Shown: positions 45,348 to 54,404 of the stretch, piece after piece
Position numbering within the stretch: the first letter of the stretch is position 1
Layout of the letters: each line of letters begins with the position of its first letter
From: Staphylococcus sp. M0911
GTDB taxonomy: Bacteria; Bacillota; Bacilli; Staphylococcales; Staphylococcaceae
DNA length: 64,000 nucleotides
Assembly (NCBI RefSeq): GCF_003491325.1
Contig: NZ_CP022881.1
Span: 434,001 to 498,000 of the forward strand
Reading direction: 5' to 3'
Notes under the pieces: generated by a model
Seen by the model: only the letters and a program-made list of their open reading frames with translations
Told to the model about the DNA's origin: nothing
The model's database searches: none
Made by a program: the position numbers and the translations under genes

Positions 45348-46113
45348 TACAGCATTATGTTTAACAGCGTTGTTATTGTTTATCCCTATCCTCATCTCTT
45401 ATAAGGAAGGCTTACATATTATTAAAGATTTAGTGGTAGCAACGATAAGAGCGACCATTCAATTGCTCATTCTTGGCTTCTTACTGCATTATATTTTTAA
45501 AATAAATGATAAATGGTTACTCATCTTATGCGTGTTAGTGATTATCATCAATGCATCTTGGAATACCATTCAACGTGCATCCCCAGTAATGCATCATGTG
45601 TTTTGGATTTCATTTGTTGCAATATTTGTAGGTACGGCATTACCATTAGCAGGTACGATTGCAACAGGGGCCATTGATTTTACAGCTAATGAAGTGATAC
45701 CAATAGGTGGGATGTTAGCCAATAATGGTTTAATTGCGATTAATTTAGCCTATCAAAATTTAGATCGTGCATTTGTACAAGATGTTTCCGAAATAGAATC
45801 TAAATTAACGTTAGCTGCAACACCCAAACTTGCTTCTAAATCATCAATTAGAGAAAGTATTAGATTAGCTATCGTGCCAACAATTGATTCCGTTAAAACA
45901 TATGGGCTTGTCTCTATACCAGGTATGATGACAGGATTGATTATTGGTGGAGTACCGCCATTACAAGCCATTAAATTCCAACTGCTAGTGGTCTTTATTC
46001 ATACAACAGCTACGATTATGTCAGCACTCATTGCCACATACATGAGTTACGGCCAATTCTTCAATGCGAGACACCAATTAATCGCAAGAAATACAGACAT
46101 TAAGTCAAGTTAA
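45340..46113 (+). CDS. fetB: UPF0014 permease, FetB-like (iron export)
   Basis: A 257-residue membrane protein with six to seven spans: residues 8-25, 35-55, 62-80, 90-110, 125-145 and 185-245. Sequences VATIRATIQLLILGFLL near 34, INASWNTIQRASP near 68 and VKTYGLVSIPGMMTGLIIGG near 185 (quoted as GLVSIPGMMTGLIIGG) are typical of UPF0014/FetB. It forms a heterocomplex with the upstream ATPase, overlapping by 8 bases. Iron efflux is known for the E. coli pair; here it is inferred. Confidence 0.86.
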   Translation: MSNTALCLTALLLFIPILISYKEGLHIIKDLVVATIRATIQLLILGFLLHYIFKINDKWLLILCVLVIIINASWNTIQRASPVMHHVFWISFVAIFVGTALPLAGTIATGAIDFTANEVIPIGGMLANNGLIAINLAYQNLDRAFVQDVSEIESKLTLAATPKLASKSSIRESIRLAIVPTIDSVKTYGLVSIPGMMTGLIIGGVPPLQAIKFQLLVVFIHTTATIMSALIATYMSYGQFFNARHQLIARNTDIKSS

Positions 46114-46128
46114 TGAAATTTACAATAT

Positions 46129-46176
46129 AAATAGCCAATCAATGATTAGAGGACTTTTCATTGATTGGCTATTTTT
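46129..46176. terminator. Bidirectional intrinsic terminator
   Basis: A perfect 17-bp stem (46129-46145 with 46158-46174) around a 12-base loop, between the convergent fetB and histidine kinase genes. Confidence 0.93.
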
Positions 46177-47644
46177 ATATTGTTGAAATAAATTTGATTT
46201 TAAAATGTACACCATTTTGAGAAGGAATAATATGAATTGTTCCATTATGATATTCAACAGCTTCTTTAACTATAGTTAATCCTAAACCATGATTTTCTGT
46301 TTGAGTTTCTTTTGTACTATAACCTGATTTGAATATATCATCATTAATATTTGAAATGCCTTTACCATCATCTTTATAGTCGATTAAAAGGGTATTTTCA
46401 ATTTTATCGAATAATATATCTATTTTTGGATTACGATTATTATGTTCGATACTATTTTCAATAAGATTAATCAAAGTTCTTTCAAAGTATAATTTATTAC
46501 CATAAAATGATTCGTCATAATCAAATAGGAAGGTTAAATCAATGTTTTCATAACCAAGCGTTTGTACAAATTTTTCTACAGTACTTTGAATTGGAAAACT
46601 CTCTTTATCATTTTTCATTTGATTTGTTTCATTATCAAAGTCTTTGTTTAATGATTGTATTAATTCTTCCATATACTTAGCTTTTTCAGATATAAGCGCT
46701 ACATATTTCTGATTTGATTGATTGACCTCAATAATTTTAGAATAACCATAAATAGATGTCAGTGGAGATTTTAAATCATGAGATATTTGAGAAATCCATT
46801 TTGATTTATAATAATGAATCTGATTTTGATAGATTTTATCTTGCAACAATTGTTGATTTAACGTAGTTAGAGATGTGTGTAATTCTGGGAAAGTCTTACT
46901 ATATTTTTTGATATTACCTTTAGTTGTTGGTTGGTGCAATTTTTCGTGAGACAAATTACTAATCCAGTCAATATAATAACTTAATGGTTTTGTTAAACGC
47001 TTTGATACTAAATAAGATGTAATCAGTGCTAAAAAGACATCTATAATTATAGTGATTAATAGTATTAAGGGAACTTCTTTTAAATTATCTGTTGGATCAT
47101 CATTGATTTGATCTTTATTTAAAATAGGACGCTTATTATGGTTTAGTCGAAAACTTAATTTATTATTATGATAATTGTAATCATACTTATTATAATCATG
47201 GGTGGTCACACTTTGTAGTAGTTTGCGTGATTGGATTTGATTCTTATTTGCTATATTTATACTACTGTGATTTTTATAAATAAAAACGAAATAGGTTCTT
47301 TCATCTTTATATGTTGGGACAGCATTAGCATAGTTAATATTGTCTAAGATAATAGGTTTAATATTTTTATGTTTTAGCTTATTTGGATATAAAATATGAC
47401 CATATTTATCCGTGTAATATATATTGGCATGGTCTTTTTTAGCTAAGTCTTTGATATGTTGTGATGGTTTATCTATGGGTTCGTTAAAAATAAAAAAATC
47501 TGGTTCAATACTATTTAGATTATTATAAATGTCTTTAATCGTTACATTTATTATTGCTGTAACTGTTATCATTGCAATGATGATTGTCAAAGATAAGTAT
47601 ACAGCTAAATATTTGAAGAATTTTAGTAAAAATCGTCTATTCAT
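46175..47644 (-). CDS. Sensor histidine kinase of an unnamed two-component system
   Basis: A 489-residue membrane kinase. One helix (about 12-33), an extracellular sensor region of about 155 residues rich in Asn, Tyr, Lys and His, a second helix (about 191-213), a HAMP-like linker, then the kinase core: H-box SHDLKSPL with His289, N-box LINLIENSIEHNN, DDGKGIS, F-box region KSGYSTKE and GLGLTIVKEA. No PAS domain is seen. The start ATG at 47642-47644 overlaps the regulator gene by 8 bases; a longer frame to 47719 lies inside that gene. It is not ArlS, SaeS, GraS, HssS or WalK by its sequence as I recall them; the signal is unknown. Confidence 0.9.
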   Translation of the reverse strand: MNRRFLLKFFKYLAVYLSLTIIIAMITVTAIINVTIKDIYNNLNSIEPDFFIFNEPIDKPSQHIKDLAKKDHANIYYTDKYGHILYPNKLKHKNIKPIILDNINYANAVPTYKDERTYFVFIYKNHSSINIANKNQIQSRKLLQSVTTHDYNKYDYNYHNNKLSFRLNHNKRPILNKDQINDDPTDNLKEVPLILLITIIIDVFLALITSYLVSKRLTKPLSYYIDWISNLSHEKLHQPTTKGNIKKYSKTFPELHTSLTTLNQQLLQDKIYQNQIHYYKSKWISQISHDLKSPLTSIYGYSKIIEVNQSNQKYVALISEKAKYMEELIQSLNKDFDNETNQMKNDKESFPIQSTVEKFVQTLGYENIDLTFLFDYDESFYGNKLYFERTLINLIENSIEHNNRNPKIDILFDKIENTLLIDYKDDGKGISNINDDIFKSGYSTKETQTENHGLGLTIVKEAVEYHNGTIHIIPSQNGVHFKIKFISTI

Positions 47645-48314
47645 GATTCTCACCCTTAAATATGTAACCTTTGCCACGCATTGTTTTGATAAACTTTGGT
47701 TGATTAGGATTTTCTTCAATTTTACGTCGTAATGTTCTAATGTGAACCATTAATGTATTATCATCTACGAATGTTTCATAGCCCCATACTTTTGAATAAA
47801 TTTGTTCTTTAGATAGAATTTGATTTTTGTTACTAATAAAAAAATATAGTAAATCTAGTTCTCTAGCCGTAAGTGAAACTGGTTTATGATTAACAAAAAC
47901 GTCTCCGCTTTTAAAATTGACCTTTAGATTTCCAAGTTGATAAAAATCATTTGAGTCGTCTTTTAAATGAAGAGATACTCTATAGTATAGTTCCATGGGA
48001 TCGAAAGGTTTTTTGATATAATCTACAACGCCTTTTTCGAATCCTCTGTATAACTCCAAATTTTCTTCTTTAGCAGTCACCACAATAACGGATGTTTGTG
48101 ATAGGTCCACAAATTTCATTAATTCGTAACCATCTTCCGATTTTAAGTTTAAATCTAATAGTATGACATGGTAATGATTTTGGTTAATAAGACGCTGTCC
48201 TTCATTTATATCATCTGCAGTGTCTATAGATGATAGTCCTTTAGTTGTTAAAGATAATTTTATTAATTCTTGTATATCTTTATCATCTTCAATAATCAAA
48301 ATTTGGCTACTCAT
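47637..48314 (-). CDS. OmpR-family response regulator of the same system
   Basis: A 225-residue regulator. The receiver domain has the acidic pair IIEDDKD, the phosphorylated Asp54 in LLDLNLKSEDG, Thr80 and Lys102 in YIKKPFDP. The DNA-binding half (about 125-220) is a winged helix with SLTARELDLLYFF, VWGYETFVDDNTLMVHIRTLRRKIE, quoted here as DNTLMVHIRTLRRKIE, and KTMRGKGYIF. It is the promoter-proximal gene of the pair. The 149-base gap to the divergent small-protein operon contains TTTAAGATTTAAGG and other TTAA repeats that may be its binding sites. Confidence 0.93.
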   Translation of the reverse strand: MSSQILIIEDDKDIQELIKLSLTTKGLSSIDTADDINEGQRLINQNHYHVILLDLNLKSEDGYELMKFVDLSQTSVIVVTAKEENLELYRGFEKGVVDYIKKPFDPMELYYRVSLHLKDDSNDFYQLGNLKVNFKSGDVFVNHKPVSLTARELDLLYFFISNKNQILSKEQIYSKVWGYETFVDDNTLMVHIRTLRRKIEENPNQPKFIKTMRGKGYIFKGENHE

Positions 48315-48463
48315 TTTTTACACCTCTTGCATTCATTTTAATCCTTTTTAAATAGTTAAACTATTATCTTTTTAAGATTTAAGGAAAATTTAAACTATAA
48401 ATAAATGCTGATTTATGATGACTAAATAAAATAAAGTTAGATATAAGTTAAGGAGATGGTTTG

Positions 48464-48691
48464 ATGAAATTAGTATTTAAAATGTCATGCTTTTTTATCA
48501 TTGCTACATTATTTTTATTTACTTTGCGTAGTATAGCAATATACTATCAAATAGCTTTCTTAAGTATGATTTTAGAATATCCTAGCACAATCTTAGGTGG
48601 TTCGACGTGTGCTACATTATTATATTTTGTAGAAGAAAGAAAGAAAAAGAAGGATACCAAAATAAATTATAGTAGAGGGTGTCAGAAATGA
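48464..48691 (+). CDS. Small membrane protein A, divergent from the two-component system
   Basis: A 75-residue protein with two hydrophobic helices (about 5-25 and 31-54) and a strongly basic tail, VEERKKKKDTK, giving an expected inside location of the C-terminus. No match to a known family. ATG 48464 is preceded by AAGGAGATGG, an excellent ribosome-binding site, so it is very probably a real gene; a TTG one codon upstream is a weaker alternative. The stop overlaps the ATG of the next gene (ATGA), implying translational coupling. Confidence 0.75.
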   Translation: MKLVFKMSCFFIIATLFLFTLRSIAIYYQIAFLSMILEYPSTILGGSTCATLLYFVEERKKKKDTKINYSRGCQK

Positions 48692-48912
48692 AAGTTATAG
48701 GATATATACTATCCTTTATATTGTTAATATTATTTATATACAACATATTTAGATTTATTATGGTATTAATAGAAAATACATTAAATGTTGATTTTGGGAT
48801 GGAGACACTCTTACATAATTCGTATTTTGTAAATGGGGGTGTCTTTGGAGCAATTATTATTATCATTGCACTTGAGCTTATTAATCACCTGATTAATGAA
48901 GAAAAGTTTTAA
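48688..48912 (+). CDS. Small membrane protein B
   Basis: A 74-residue protein with two hydrophobic helices (about 2-29 and 50-66), separated by LIENTLNVDFGMETLLHNSYF (quoted as NVDFGMETLLHNS), and a short charged tail NHLINEEKF. No known family. ATG 48688 shares bases with the TGA of protein A; AGAGGG is seen upstream. A GTG at 48679 in the same frame is possible. Together with protein A it forms a two-gene operon facing the two-component system, which suggests control by it or a role as accessory sensors, immunity proteins or membrane stress factors. Confidence 0.72.
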   Translation: MKVIGYILSFILLILFIYNIFRFIMVLIENTLNVDFGMETLLHNSYFVNGGVFGAIIIIIALELINHLINEEKF

Positions 48913-48961
48913 ACTTTTGATTTCCTGACAAACAAAATAATGAAAAAATATTATATAATGA

Positions 48962-49006
48962 AACAGTTACTTATCTTAGTTAAATGGGTTTGTAGCTGTT
49001 TTTTTA
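48962..49006 (+). terminator. Intrinsic terminator after the small membrane proteins
   Basis: AACAGTTAC pairs with GTAGCTGTT (one wobble) around a 21-base loop, followed by T7. A TATAAT at 48954-48959 just upstream could instead make it part of the leader of the following MFS gene. Confidence 0.7.
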
Positions 49007-49048
49007 TGCTATAAACATTGAAAAATTTATGAAAGGGGGATATGAAAA

Positions 49049-50224
49049 ATGTCGATGATGCGTATCGTTACTTTCATTTTTAGTGTGTTTATCGTTGGTA
49101 TGGTCGAGATGATGGTAGCAGGTATTATGAATTTAATGAGCCAAGATTTACATGTATCTGAAGCCGTCATTGGCCAACTTGTTACGTTATATGCTTTAAC
49201 ATTTGCCATTTGTGGACCGATTCTGGTTAAAGTGACGCAACGTTTTAAAGCTAAATCGGTATTACTTTGGACATTAGTAACTTTTATTATAGGGAATTTA
49301 ATTATAGCAATAGCGCCTAATTTCACTATTTTAGTGATAGGACGTATTTTGTCATCTGCAGCAGCATCACTCATTATTGTTAAGGTACTTGCGTTGACTG
49401 CCATGTTAACTTCACCTAAGAATCGAGGTAAGATGATTGGTGTTGTCTATTCAGGATTTAGTGGTGCCAACGTGTTTGGTGTACCTATTGGAACATTAAT
49501 AGGCGATTGGGTAGGTTGGCGTTTTACTTTTATATTTATTGTCGCTGTCAGTGTCATTGTAGGTATACTAATGATAATGTATTTACCTAAAGAACATGAA
49601 TTGAGTCATGCAAATCATGCAGATGCTGACCATTCTAATCAGGTTACATCTAAAGTGTTACGTCCAGCTGAAGTAGCTAAATTTATTATAATTACATTTT
49701 TAATTTTAGTAGCGAACTCAGTCACATTTGTATATATTAATCCACTGATACTATCAAACGGACATGAAATGTCATTTGTATCACTAGCGCTATTAATTAA
49801 TGGTGTTGCAGGTGTGATAGGTACATCATTGGGAGGTATCTTTGCAGATAAATGGACAAGTAAGCGTTGGTTAATTATCTCTATTACGATATTTATTGTT
49901 ATGATGCTTGTTTTAAATTTCATATTATCCGGTACTATCATACTATTAATTGGATTATTTGTTTGGAATATTATGCAATGGAGTACGAATCCAGCAGTAC
50001 AGAGTGGTCTCATTGAACATGTTGAAGGAGATACAAGCCAGGTGATGAGTTGGAATATGTCTAGCTTAAACGCAGGTATCGGAATGGGTGGCATAATCGG
50101 TGGTTTAGTTGTATCACACCTATCAGTACATGCAGTGACTTACACAAGTGCATTGATTGGCTTTCTAGGATTAGTCGTTACCCTTACATTAAAGAATATT
50201 CACTTTGCTAAAAAAGAAGCATAA
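49049..50224 (+). CDS. MFS exporter, DHA1-type (AraJ/YdhP-like)
   Basis: A 391-residue, 12-span transporter. GLVEMMVAG-like FIVGMVEMMVAGIM in the first helix, the LVTLYALTFAICGP motif, ARxLSS-like GRILSSAAASLI in helix 4, and YSGFSGANVFGVPIGTLIGDWVGWR (quoted as NVFGVPIGTLIGDWVGWR) in helix 5 are those of the DHA1 drug, purine or sugar exporters. A His/Asp-rich loop HANHADADH near residue 190 joins the two halves and could bind metal. AAAGGGGG precedes the ATG. Substrate unknown. It may be co-regulated with the nearby two-component system, though that is speculative. Confidence 0.82.
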   Translation: MSMMRIVTFIFSVFIVGMVEMMVAGIMNLMSQDLHVSEAVIGQLVTLYALTFAICGPILVKVTQRFKAKSVLLWTLVTFIIGNLIIAIAPNFTILVIGRILSSAAASLIIVKVLALTAMLTSPKNRGKMIGVVYSGFSGANVFGVPIGTLIGDWVGWRFTFIFIVAVSVIVGILMIMYLPKEHELSHANHADADHSNQVTSKVLRPAEVAKFIIITFLILVANSVTFVYINPLILSNGHEMSFVSLALLINGVAGVIGTSLGGIFADKWTSKRWLIISITIFIVMMLVLNFILSGTIILLIGLFVWNIMQWSTNPAVQSGLIEHVEGDTSQVMSWNMSSLNAGIGMGGIIGGLVVSHLSVHAVTYTSALIGFLGLVVTLTLKNIHFAKKEA

Positions 50225-50229
50225 TGAAA

Positions 50230-50287
50230 GGGAGTGGGACAGAAATAACATTTTCTTAAAATTGATTTCGTTGTCCCACTCCCTATT
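50230..50287. terminator. Bidirectional terminator built from the GGGAGTGGGACA repeat
   Basis: GGGAGTGGGACA (50230-50241) pairs perfectly with TGTCCCACTCCC (50272-50283), between the convergent MFS and carboxylesterase genes. The same core occurs at 54410, a recurrent intergenic element type in staphylococci. Confidence 0.88.
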
Positions 50288-51655
50288 TTATTCATAAATA
50301 TGTGGTGTTGTATGACCCACTTGATATGGCAGCCATGGCATCCTACTAAATCTTGCAAAGTATGCAAGGTCGTGAATCATTTCCATACTTAATTCACGTT
50401 CGTGAGTCGTGACATCTAAACCATTAGCTTTTAAAATGTACAAATGACCGAACCAAAAGATCATATCTAAAATGTGATAAGCAGAGTGATAATTGGTACT
50501 GTTTGGTTGGTGCCATTGAAAGGAAGCTAGCCATCTGTTGGGATTATGACTGATGCTTTTCAAAAAATTATGTGCGGGTTGTTGAAATATATAGTCAGTG
50601 ATACATTTAGATTGTTGTTGCGCACTAATGGCATCACTGACTTCTATTTCTACACCATTAAAAGCCATAGCTTTAACAAAGCGCTCAGGTGATAATTTTC
50701 GAGATTCATTTTTTATATAAATGTCACCTTCATGTTGCGTATAAGAAACAAAGATTGGCTTTGAGAAATTGGGATTATCCATAGTCATTGATGATGTTTG
50801 AATAGGTGCATAAATTAATTCTAAACCTTTGGACTTACCACGAGAGGATTGGTCTAAATTCATGATATCCTTGATATTTTCTGTAGTTAACGATGTTATG
50901 GTTGAGTTAGGATATTGTTCCGCTATGATTTCACTAAATCTTTGCGCTTTTTCATGACCTATTTTCTGATTGTCTAAGCGCAATGTACCACTTAGTAACA
51001 TCACCTTATGGAAATAGGGTTCTGTCTCTGGTAATTGCATCAAAGCCATGATACTCATACTCCCTGCAGATTGACCCATTAGTGTAATGTTATTAGGATC
51101 GCCACCGAAATCTTTAATATGTTGGTGTACCCATTTGATAGCATTGATTTGATCGGAGAGCCCATTATTACAATCATAATTTGATTTAAAAAAGGACCAA
51201 TCTAAAAATCCCCAAGCGCCTAATCGATAGTTAAATGTGACAACAATCACATCTTCCTGTTTAACTACAGATTGAGGTTGATATAGTTCAGCGCTACCAT
51301 GACCATTGACAAATCCGCCACCATAAAAATAGATGATGACAGGTCGGTGTTTATTCGGAGAGTGATGACGTCGCCATATATTTAAATATAGACAGTCTTC
51401 ATCTTGTGTAAATTGATTGAAATGAAAGGAAACATCACTTGAGAAAAAATCTTCAAGTTGGTTATACGGTTGTGGGGGGATATGATTGATAAAGGTTGCG
51501 TCAATTGATTTAGGCAATGAAGTAATCAATTCAGAATGTTTAAATCGACCATGCATGAGATGGGCATAGCGAATACCAAGGAATGTGTCAATATCATTTT
51601 CATTACTATAAATACCTTTAACGATACGGTTATTTAAAGTTACGTTAACCACCAT
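50288..51655 (-). CDS. Type-B carboxylesterase
   Basis: A 455-residue esterase of the carboxylesterase/lipase family. The start region FLGIRYA and the oxyanion-hole segment IYFYGGGFVNGHG near residue 105 lead to the nucleophile elbow GQSAGSMS near 190; DEDCLYLNIWRR holds the family's second signature, and the catalytic His is probably in YHSAYHILDMIFWFG. No signal peptide, so intracellular. ATG 51655 (MVVNV) is best placed after AAAGGA; ATG 51661 is closer. Substrates might be p-nitrobenzyl esters, as for Bacillus PnbA, but natural ones are unknown. Confidence 0.84.
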   Translation of the reverse strand: MVVNVTLNNRIVKGIYSNENDIDTFLGIRYAHLMHGRFKHSELITSLPKSIDATFINHIPPQPYNQLEDFFSSDVSFHFNQFTQDEDCLYLNIWRRHHSPNKHRPVIIYFYGGGFVNGHGSAELYQPQSVVKQEDVIVVTFNYRLGAWGFLDWSFFKSNYDCNNGLSDQINAIKWVHQHIKDFGGDPNNITLMGQSAGSMSIMALMQLPETEPYFHKVMLLSGTLRLDNQKIGHEKAQRFSEIIAEQYPNSTITSLTTENIKDIMNLDQSSRGKSKGLELIYAPIQTSSMTMDNPNFSKPIFVSYTQHEGDIYIKNESRKLSPERFVKAMAFNGVEIEVSDAISAQQQSKCITDYIFQQPAHNFLKSISHNPNRWLASFQWHQPNSTNYHSAYHILDMIFWFGHLYILKANGLDVTTHERELSMEMIHDLAYFARFSRMPWLPYQVGHTTPHIYE

Positions 51656-51730
51656 AGTCATTCGTCCTTTCAAAGTCATCTTTAATAACACTATATAATA
51701 AATGATTAAAGTCAGCTATATGTATAAAAA

Positions 51731-51897
51731 AAAGAGGTCGGGACAAAAGCGTTTAGGATTTGAGCAGAACCGAACGATGAGCAAAATTGTTTTCCAAATT
51801 TTGTCGAATCGTGAGCGTTTCTGCCGATAATCCTGCTTTTGGGACGCCGTTAATCGGTTTCCCAGAAGCACAAAAACTTTATGTCTCAACCTCTTTT
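51731..51897. repeat. Large multi-stem intergenic element (about 167 bases)
   Basis: AAAGAGGTCGGGAC at the left pairs with GTCTCAACCTCTTT at the right. Inside is a long imperfect hairpin (AGGATT/AATCCT, GCAGAA/TTCTGC, CAAAATT/AATTTTG) and a GGGA/TCCC stem. It lies after the APC permease gene and acts at least as a terminator. The style, with a GGGACA core, matches the element family at 50230 and 54405. Confidence 0.7.
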
Positions 51898-51913
51898 AAT
51901 TTGATTTATGAGT

Positions 51914-53626
51914 TTAGTGTTCTTTGTTTTGGCGTTTTTCTTCTTTATCTTGTTGTTCTTGTCGTTTTTCAGCAATTTTTTCGCGCTTCTCACGACGTTT
52001 ACGTTTCTTAAGTTTATCACCCATATTGCTATTCATTTTCTTAGCACGTCTGAAGTAGACACTTTCGAATGAACTAATTGCACCTAATTGATAGAAAATA
52101 AGGGCAACAATGATGATAACTAAGAAATCCCATGGATAATGTATCCAGTTTAAACCTTTGAATTCTTTACTACCAATAAATGATAGGAATGAAAGTACGA
52201 CGAGATAAACAATAATCCATAAGCTTCCGCCGATTTGTTTTTTAGTGTTTTTCCAATTCATTTTATATTCATAGAAGAAGTAAATTGGTAAACCTAAAAT
52301 GATGATTAATATAACTTCTGCTGTTGTTGGCCACATTGCCCAATAAATAGCTAGTGACGCAAGAACGAATGATAATGGGGCCATGAATTTTAAAATTTTA
52401 GCTCTAAATGGACGTGTCATCTTAGGACCCATTTTACGTAATGCAATAACTGTAGTTGGACCAGTTAGATAAGCAACTAATGTTGCAGTTGAAATAACTG
52501 CTGCTAACGTACCCCAGTCACGGAATAGTGTAACCATTACCATACTGATGATTGCGTTAAACACAATTGCAACACGAGGAATTTTATATTTTTCATTCAT
52601 TTTACCTAAGAATTTAGGAATGTGCCCATTTTTTTTCATGGCGCGTAATACACGACCAGTTACAGCAACAAATGATACACCAGTACCAAATGGTGACACT
52701 ACGGCTTCAATATAAAGTAAAATAGCTAACCAATTTAAACCTAATAAAATGGCCATGTCAGCAAATGGTGAGTTGAAGTTAATACCGCTCCAACCATGTT
52801 CATGAATCATTGACTGTGGCATAGAAGTGATGAATGTACTTTGTAACACGATATAAAGTACAGCACTAATTGTAAGTGAAATAGCAATACCACGCGCAAT
52901 GTTCTTTTCAGGGCTTTTAATTTCTGATCCCATATTAATGATTGTTTGGAATGCATTAAATGAGAAAATAATACCTGACATTGTTGTTGCTGCGAAGATT
53001 GGTGCACTACCGTACGGCATGAATGTGCCAGTTGAGTGACCATAATTTCCTGTATCAAATCCTGAAACCATTAACATAATAATTGTTAATAATGGAACAC
53101 CAAGTTTGAAGAAAGAAATTAAACTAGTAAATGAAGTTAATAATTTAACTGACCAGTAATTTAATAAAGAGAAGATAATAATAATAGCATAAACGGCGAT
53201 TAAACCTGTTGTACTGATTGAACCATCTTTCATTAAACTACCCATCGGTTTAGCCCAATCCCAAGGCCAAGAACTCATATATTGAACAGCTGAAACTGCT
53301 TCAATAGGTATAATTGTTACGAGTGATACCCAGTTTGCCCAAGCGGCTATGAATCCGAGTAATGAACCATGTGTATATTGAGCATAGTTACTCATACCAC
53401 CAGATTGTGGGAACATAGTTCCAATTTCAATGTAGTTATAGGCGATGGTTCCTATAACGACGAATCCAATAATCCAAGAAATGATAGCTGCTGGTCCTGC
53501 AATTGACGATGCTTCCCAAGCACCAAATAACCAGCCTGAACCAATTAATGACCCTAATCCGAGTAACACTAACTGGGGCAGATTAATCTTACTGTTATTC
53601 GATTCTGTTTCATTTTTATTTGCCAT
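51914..53626 (-). CDS. APC superfamily amino acid permease
   Basis: A 570-residue membrane protein with 12 spans. The first helix GLGSLIGSGWLFGAWEAS (residues about 18-35) has the substrate-binding GSGW of APC permeases; PQSGGMSNYAQ and FSFNAFQTIINMGSEIKSPEKN, quoted as NMGSEIKSPEKN, mark helices 3 and 6. After helix 12 a long basic, coiled-coil-like tail (about 525-570, rich in Lys, Arg, Glu and Gln) faces the cytosol. The family resemblance to YveA/aspartate-type symporters is modest, so the substrate is not assigned. Followed by a structured element acting as terminator. Confidence 0.85.
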   Translation of the reverse strand: MANKNETESNNSKINLPQLVLLGLGSLIGSGWLFGAWEASSIAGPAAIISWIIGFVVIGTIAYNYIEIGTMFPQSGGMSNYAQYTHGSLLGFIAAWANWVSLVTIIPIEAVSAVQYMSSWPWDWAKPMGSLMKDGSISTTGLIAVYAIIIIFSLLNYWSVKLLTSFTSLISFFKLGVPLLTIIMLMVSGFDTGNYGHSTGTFMPYGSAPIFAATTMSGIIFSFNAFQTIINMGSEIKSPEKNIARGIAISLTISAVLYIVLQSTFITSMPQSMIHEHGWSGINFNSPFADMAILLGLNWLAILLYIEAVVSPFGTGVSFVAVTGRVLRAMKKNGHIPKFLGKMNEKYKIPRVAIVFNAIISMVMVTLFRDWGTLAAVISTATLVAYLTGPTTVIALRKMGPKMTRPFRAKILKFMAPLSFVLASLAIYWAMWPTTAEVILIIILGLPIYFFYEYKMNWKNTKKQIGGSLWIIVYLVVLSFLSFIGSKEFKGLNWIHYPWDFLVIIIVALIFYQLGAISSFESVYFRRAKKMNSNMGDKLKKRKRREKREKIAEKRQEQQDKEEKRQNKEH

Positions 53627-53803
53627 ATTGACTCCTCATTCTTTTATATTCTGAAAATACTACGCCATTATTATACGCTAGTTAAAATATTAGTCAAATG
53701 TGTATATTGTAATTTTTATTTAAATGTATAAAATTAGTTTTTTAAATATTTTAGTTTATAATAGTGGATAAATGGCAGAATCAGTAGAAAGTAGGGCAAT
53801 GAC

Positions 53804-54403
53804 ATGGTAGAGAAAAATAACAATTTGGAAGTAGAAAAATTTTTGAAAAAAGATAGCCAATGGAAAGAAGAATATAATTATTTAAGAGAACTTATAGTGG
53901 ATTTTGACGAGTTGGACGAAGATTATAAATGGATGCACCCTTGTTACACGATTAATAATAAAAATGTGGTTCTTATTCATGGTTTTAAAACGTATGTAGC
54001 ACTTTTATTCTTTAAAGGTGCACTTATTGAAGATTCTAAAAATACTTTAATTAGACAAACTAAAAATGTACAAGCTGCAAGACAGCTACGATTTACAACT
54101 TTAGAGGAAATTCAATCACGTAAAGCAGAAATTGTTGATTATGTGACACAAGCTATTGACATTGAAAAGTCTGGTAAACAAGTTGAATTAAAGAAAACAG
54201 AAGATTTTGAGGTGCCAGAGGAATTACAACAACAATTCGATGCGATGCCAGAATTAAAAGAAGCGTTCGATCAATTAACACCTGGAAGACAACGTCAATA
54301 CTTGCATCATATTGGTGATGCCAAACGTGCAGATACCAGACAAAAAAGAGTGGACAAATATATTAATCACATCTTAGAAGGAAAAGGTATGTATGATAAA
54401 TAG
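53804..54403 (+). CDS. YdeI/OmdA-like protein (DUF1801 region)
   Basis: A 199-residue cytosolic protein of two parts. Residues 15-120 follow the DUF1801 fold (KWMHPCYTINNKNVVLIHGFKTYVALLFF, quoted as CYTINNKNVVLIHGFK), a small alpha-beta domain akin to iron-sulfur cluster chaperones, and residues 135-195 carry the OmdA region FEVPEELQQQFDAMPELKEAFDQLTPGRQRQYLHHI, quoted as LTPGRQRQYLHHI. Homologues such as B. subtilis YdeI are linked to bacteriocin protection or oxidative stress without a clear mechanism. The ribosome-binding site is weak (AGTAGGGC). Single gene. Confidence 0.82.
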   Translation: MVEKNNNLEVEKFLKKDSQWKEEYNYLRELIVDFDELDEDYKWMHPCYTINNKNVVLIHGFKTYVALLFFKGALIEDSKNTLIRQTKNVQAARQLRFTTLEEIQSRKAEIVDYVTQAIDIEKSGKQVELKKTEDFEVPEELQQQFDAMPELKEAFDQLTPGRQRQYLHHIGDAKRADTRQKRVDKYINHILEGKGMYDK

Positions 54404-54404
54404 C

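Noticed and set aside
42966-46113. Bacteriocin biosynthesis and immunity cluster (CPBP proteins plus ABC transporter)
   Set aside because: No precursor peptide, modification enzyme or peptide exporter is present; the ABC pair is of the FetAB type and is separated by a terminator.
48954-48959. TATAAT as promoter of the DHA1 exporter
   Set aside because: No acceptable -35 box at the right distance, and a terminator hairpin follows immediately; it may be coincidental in AT-rich DNA.
49639-50094. 151-residue minus-strand frame inside the DHA1 exporter
   Set aside because: Antisense shadow of a transporter gene; typical reversed membrane-protein composition.
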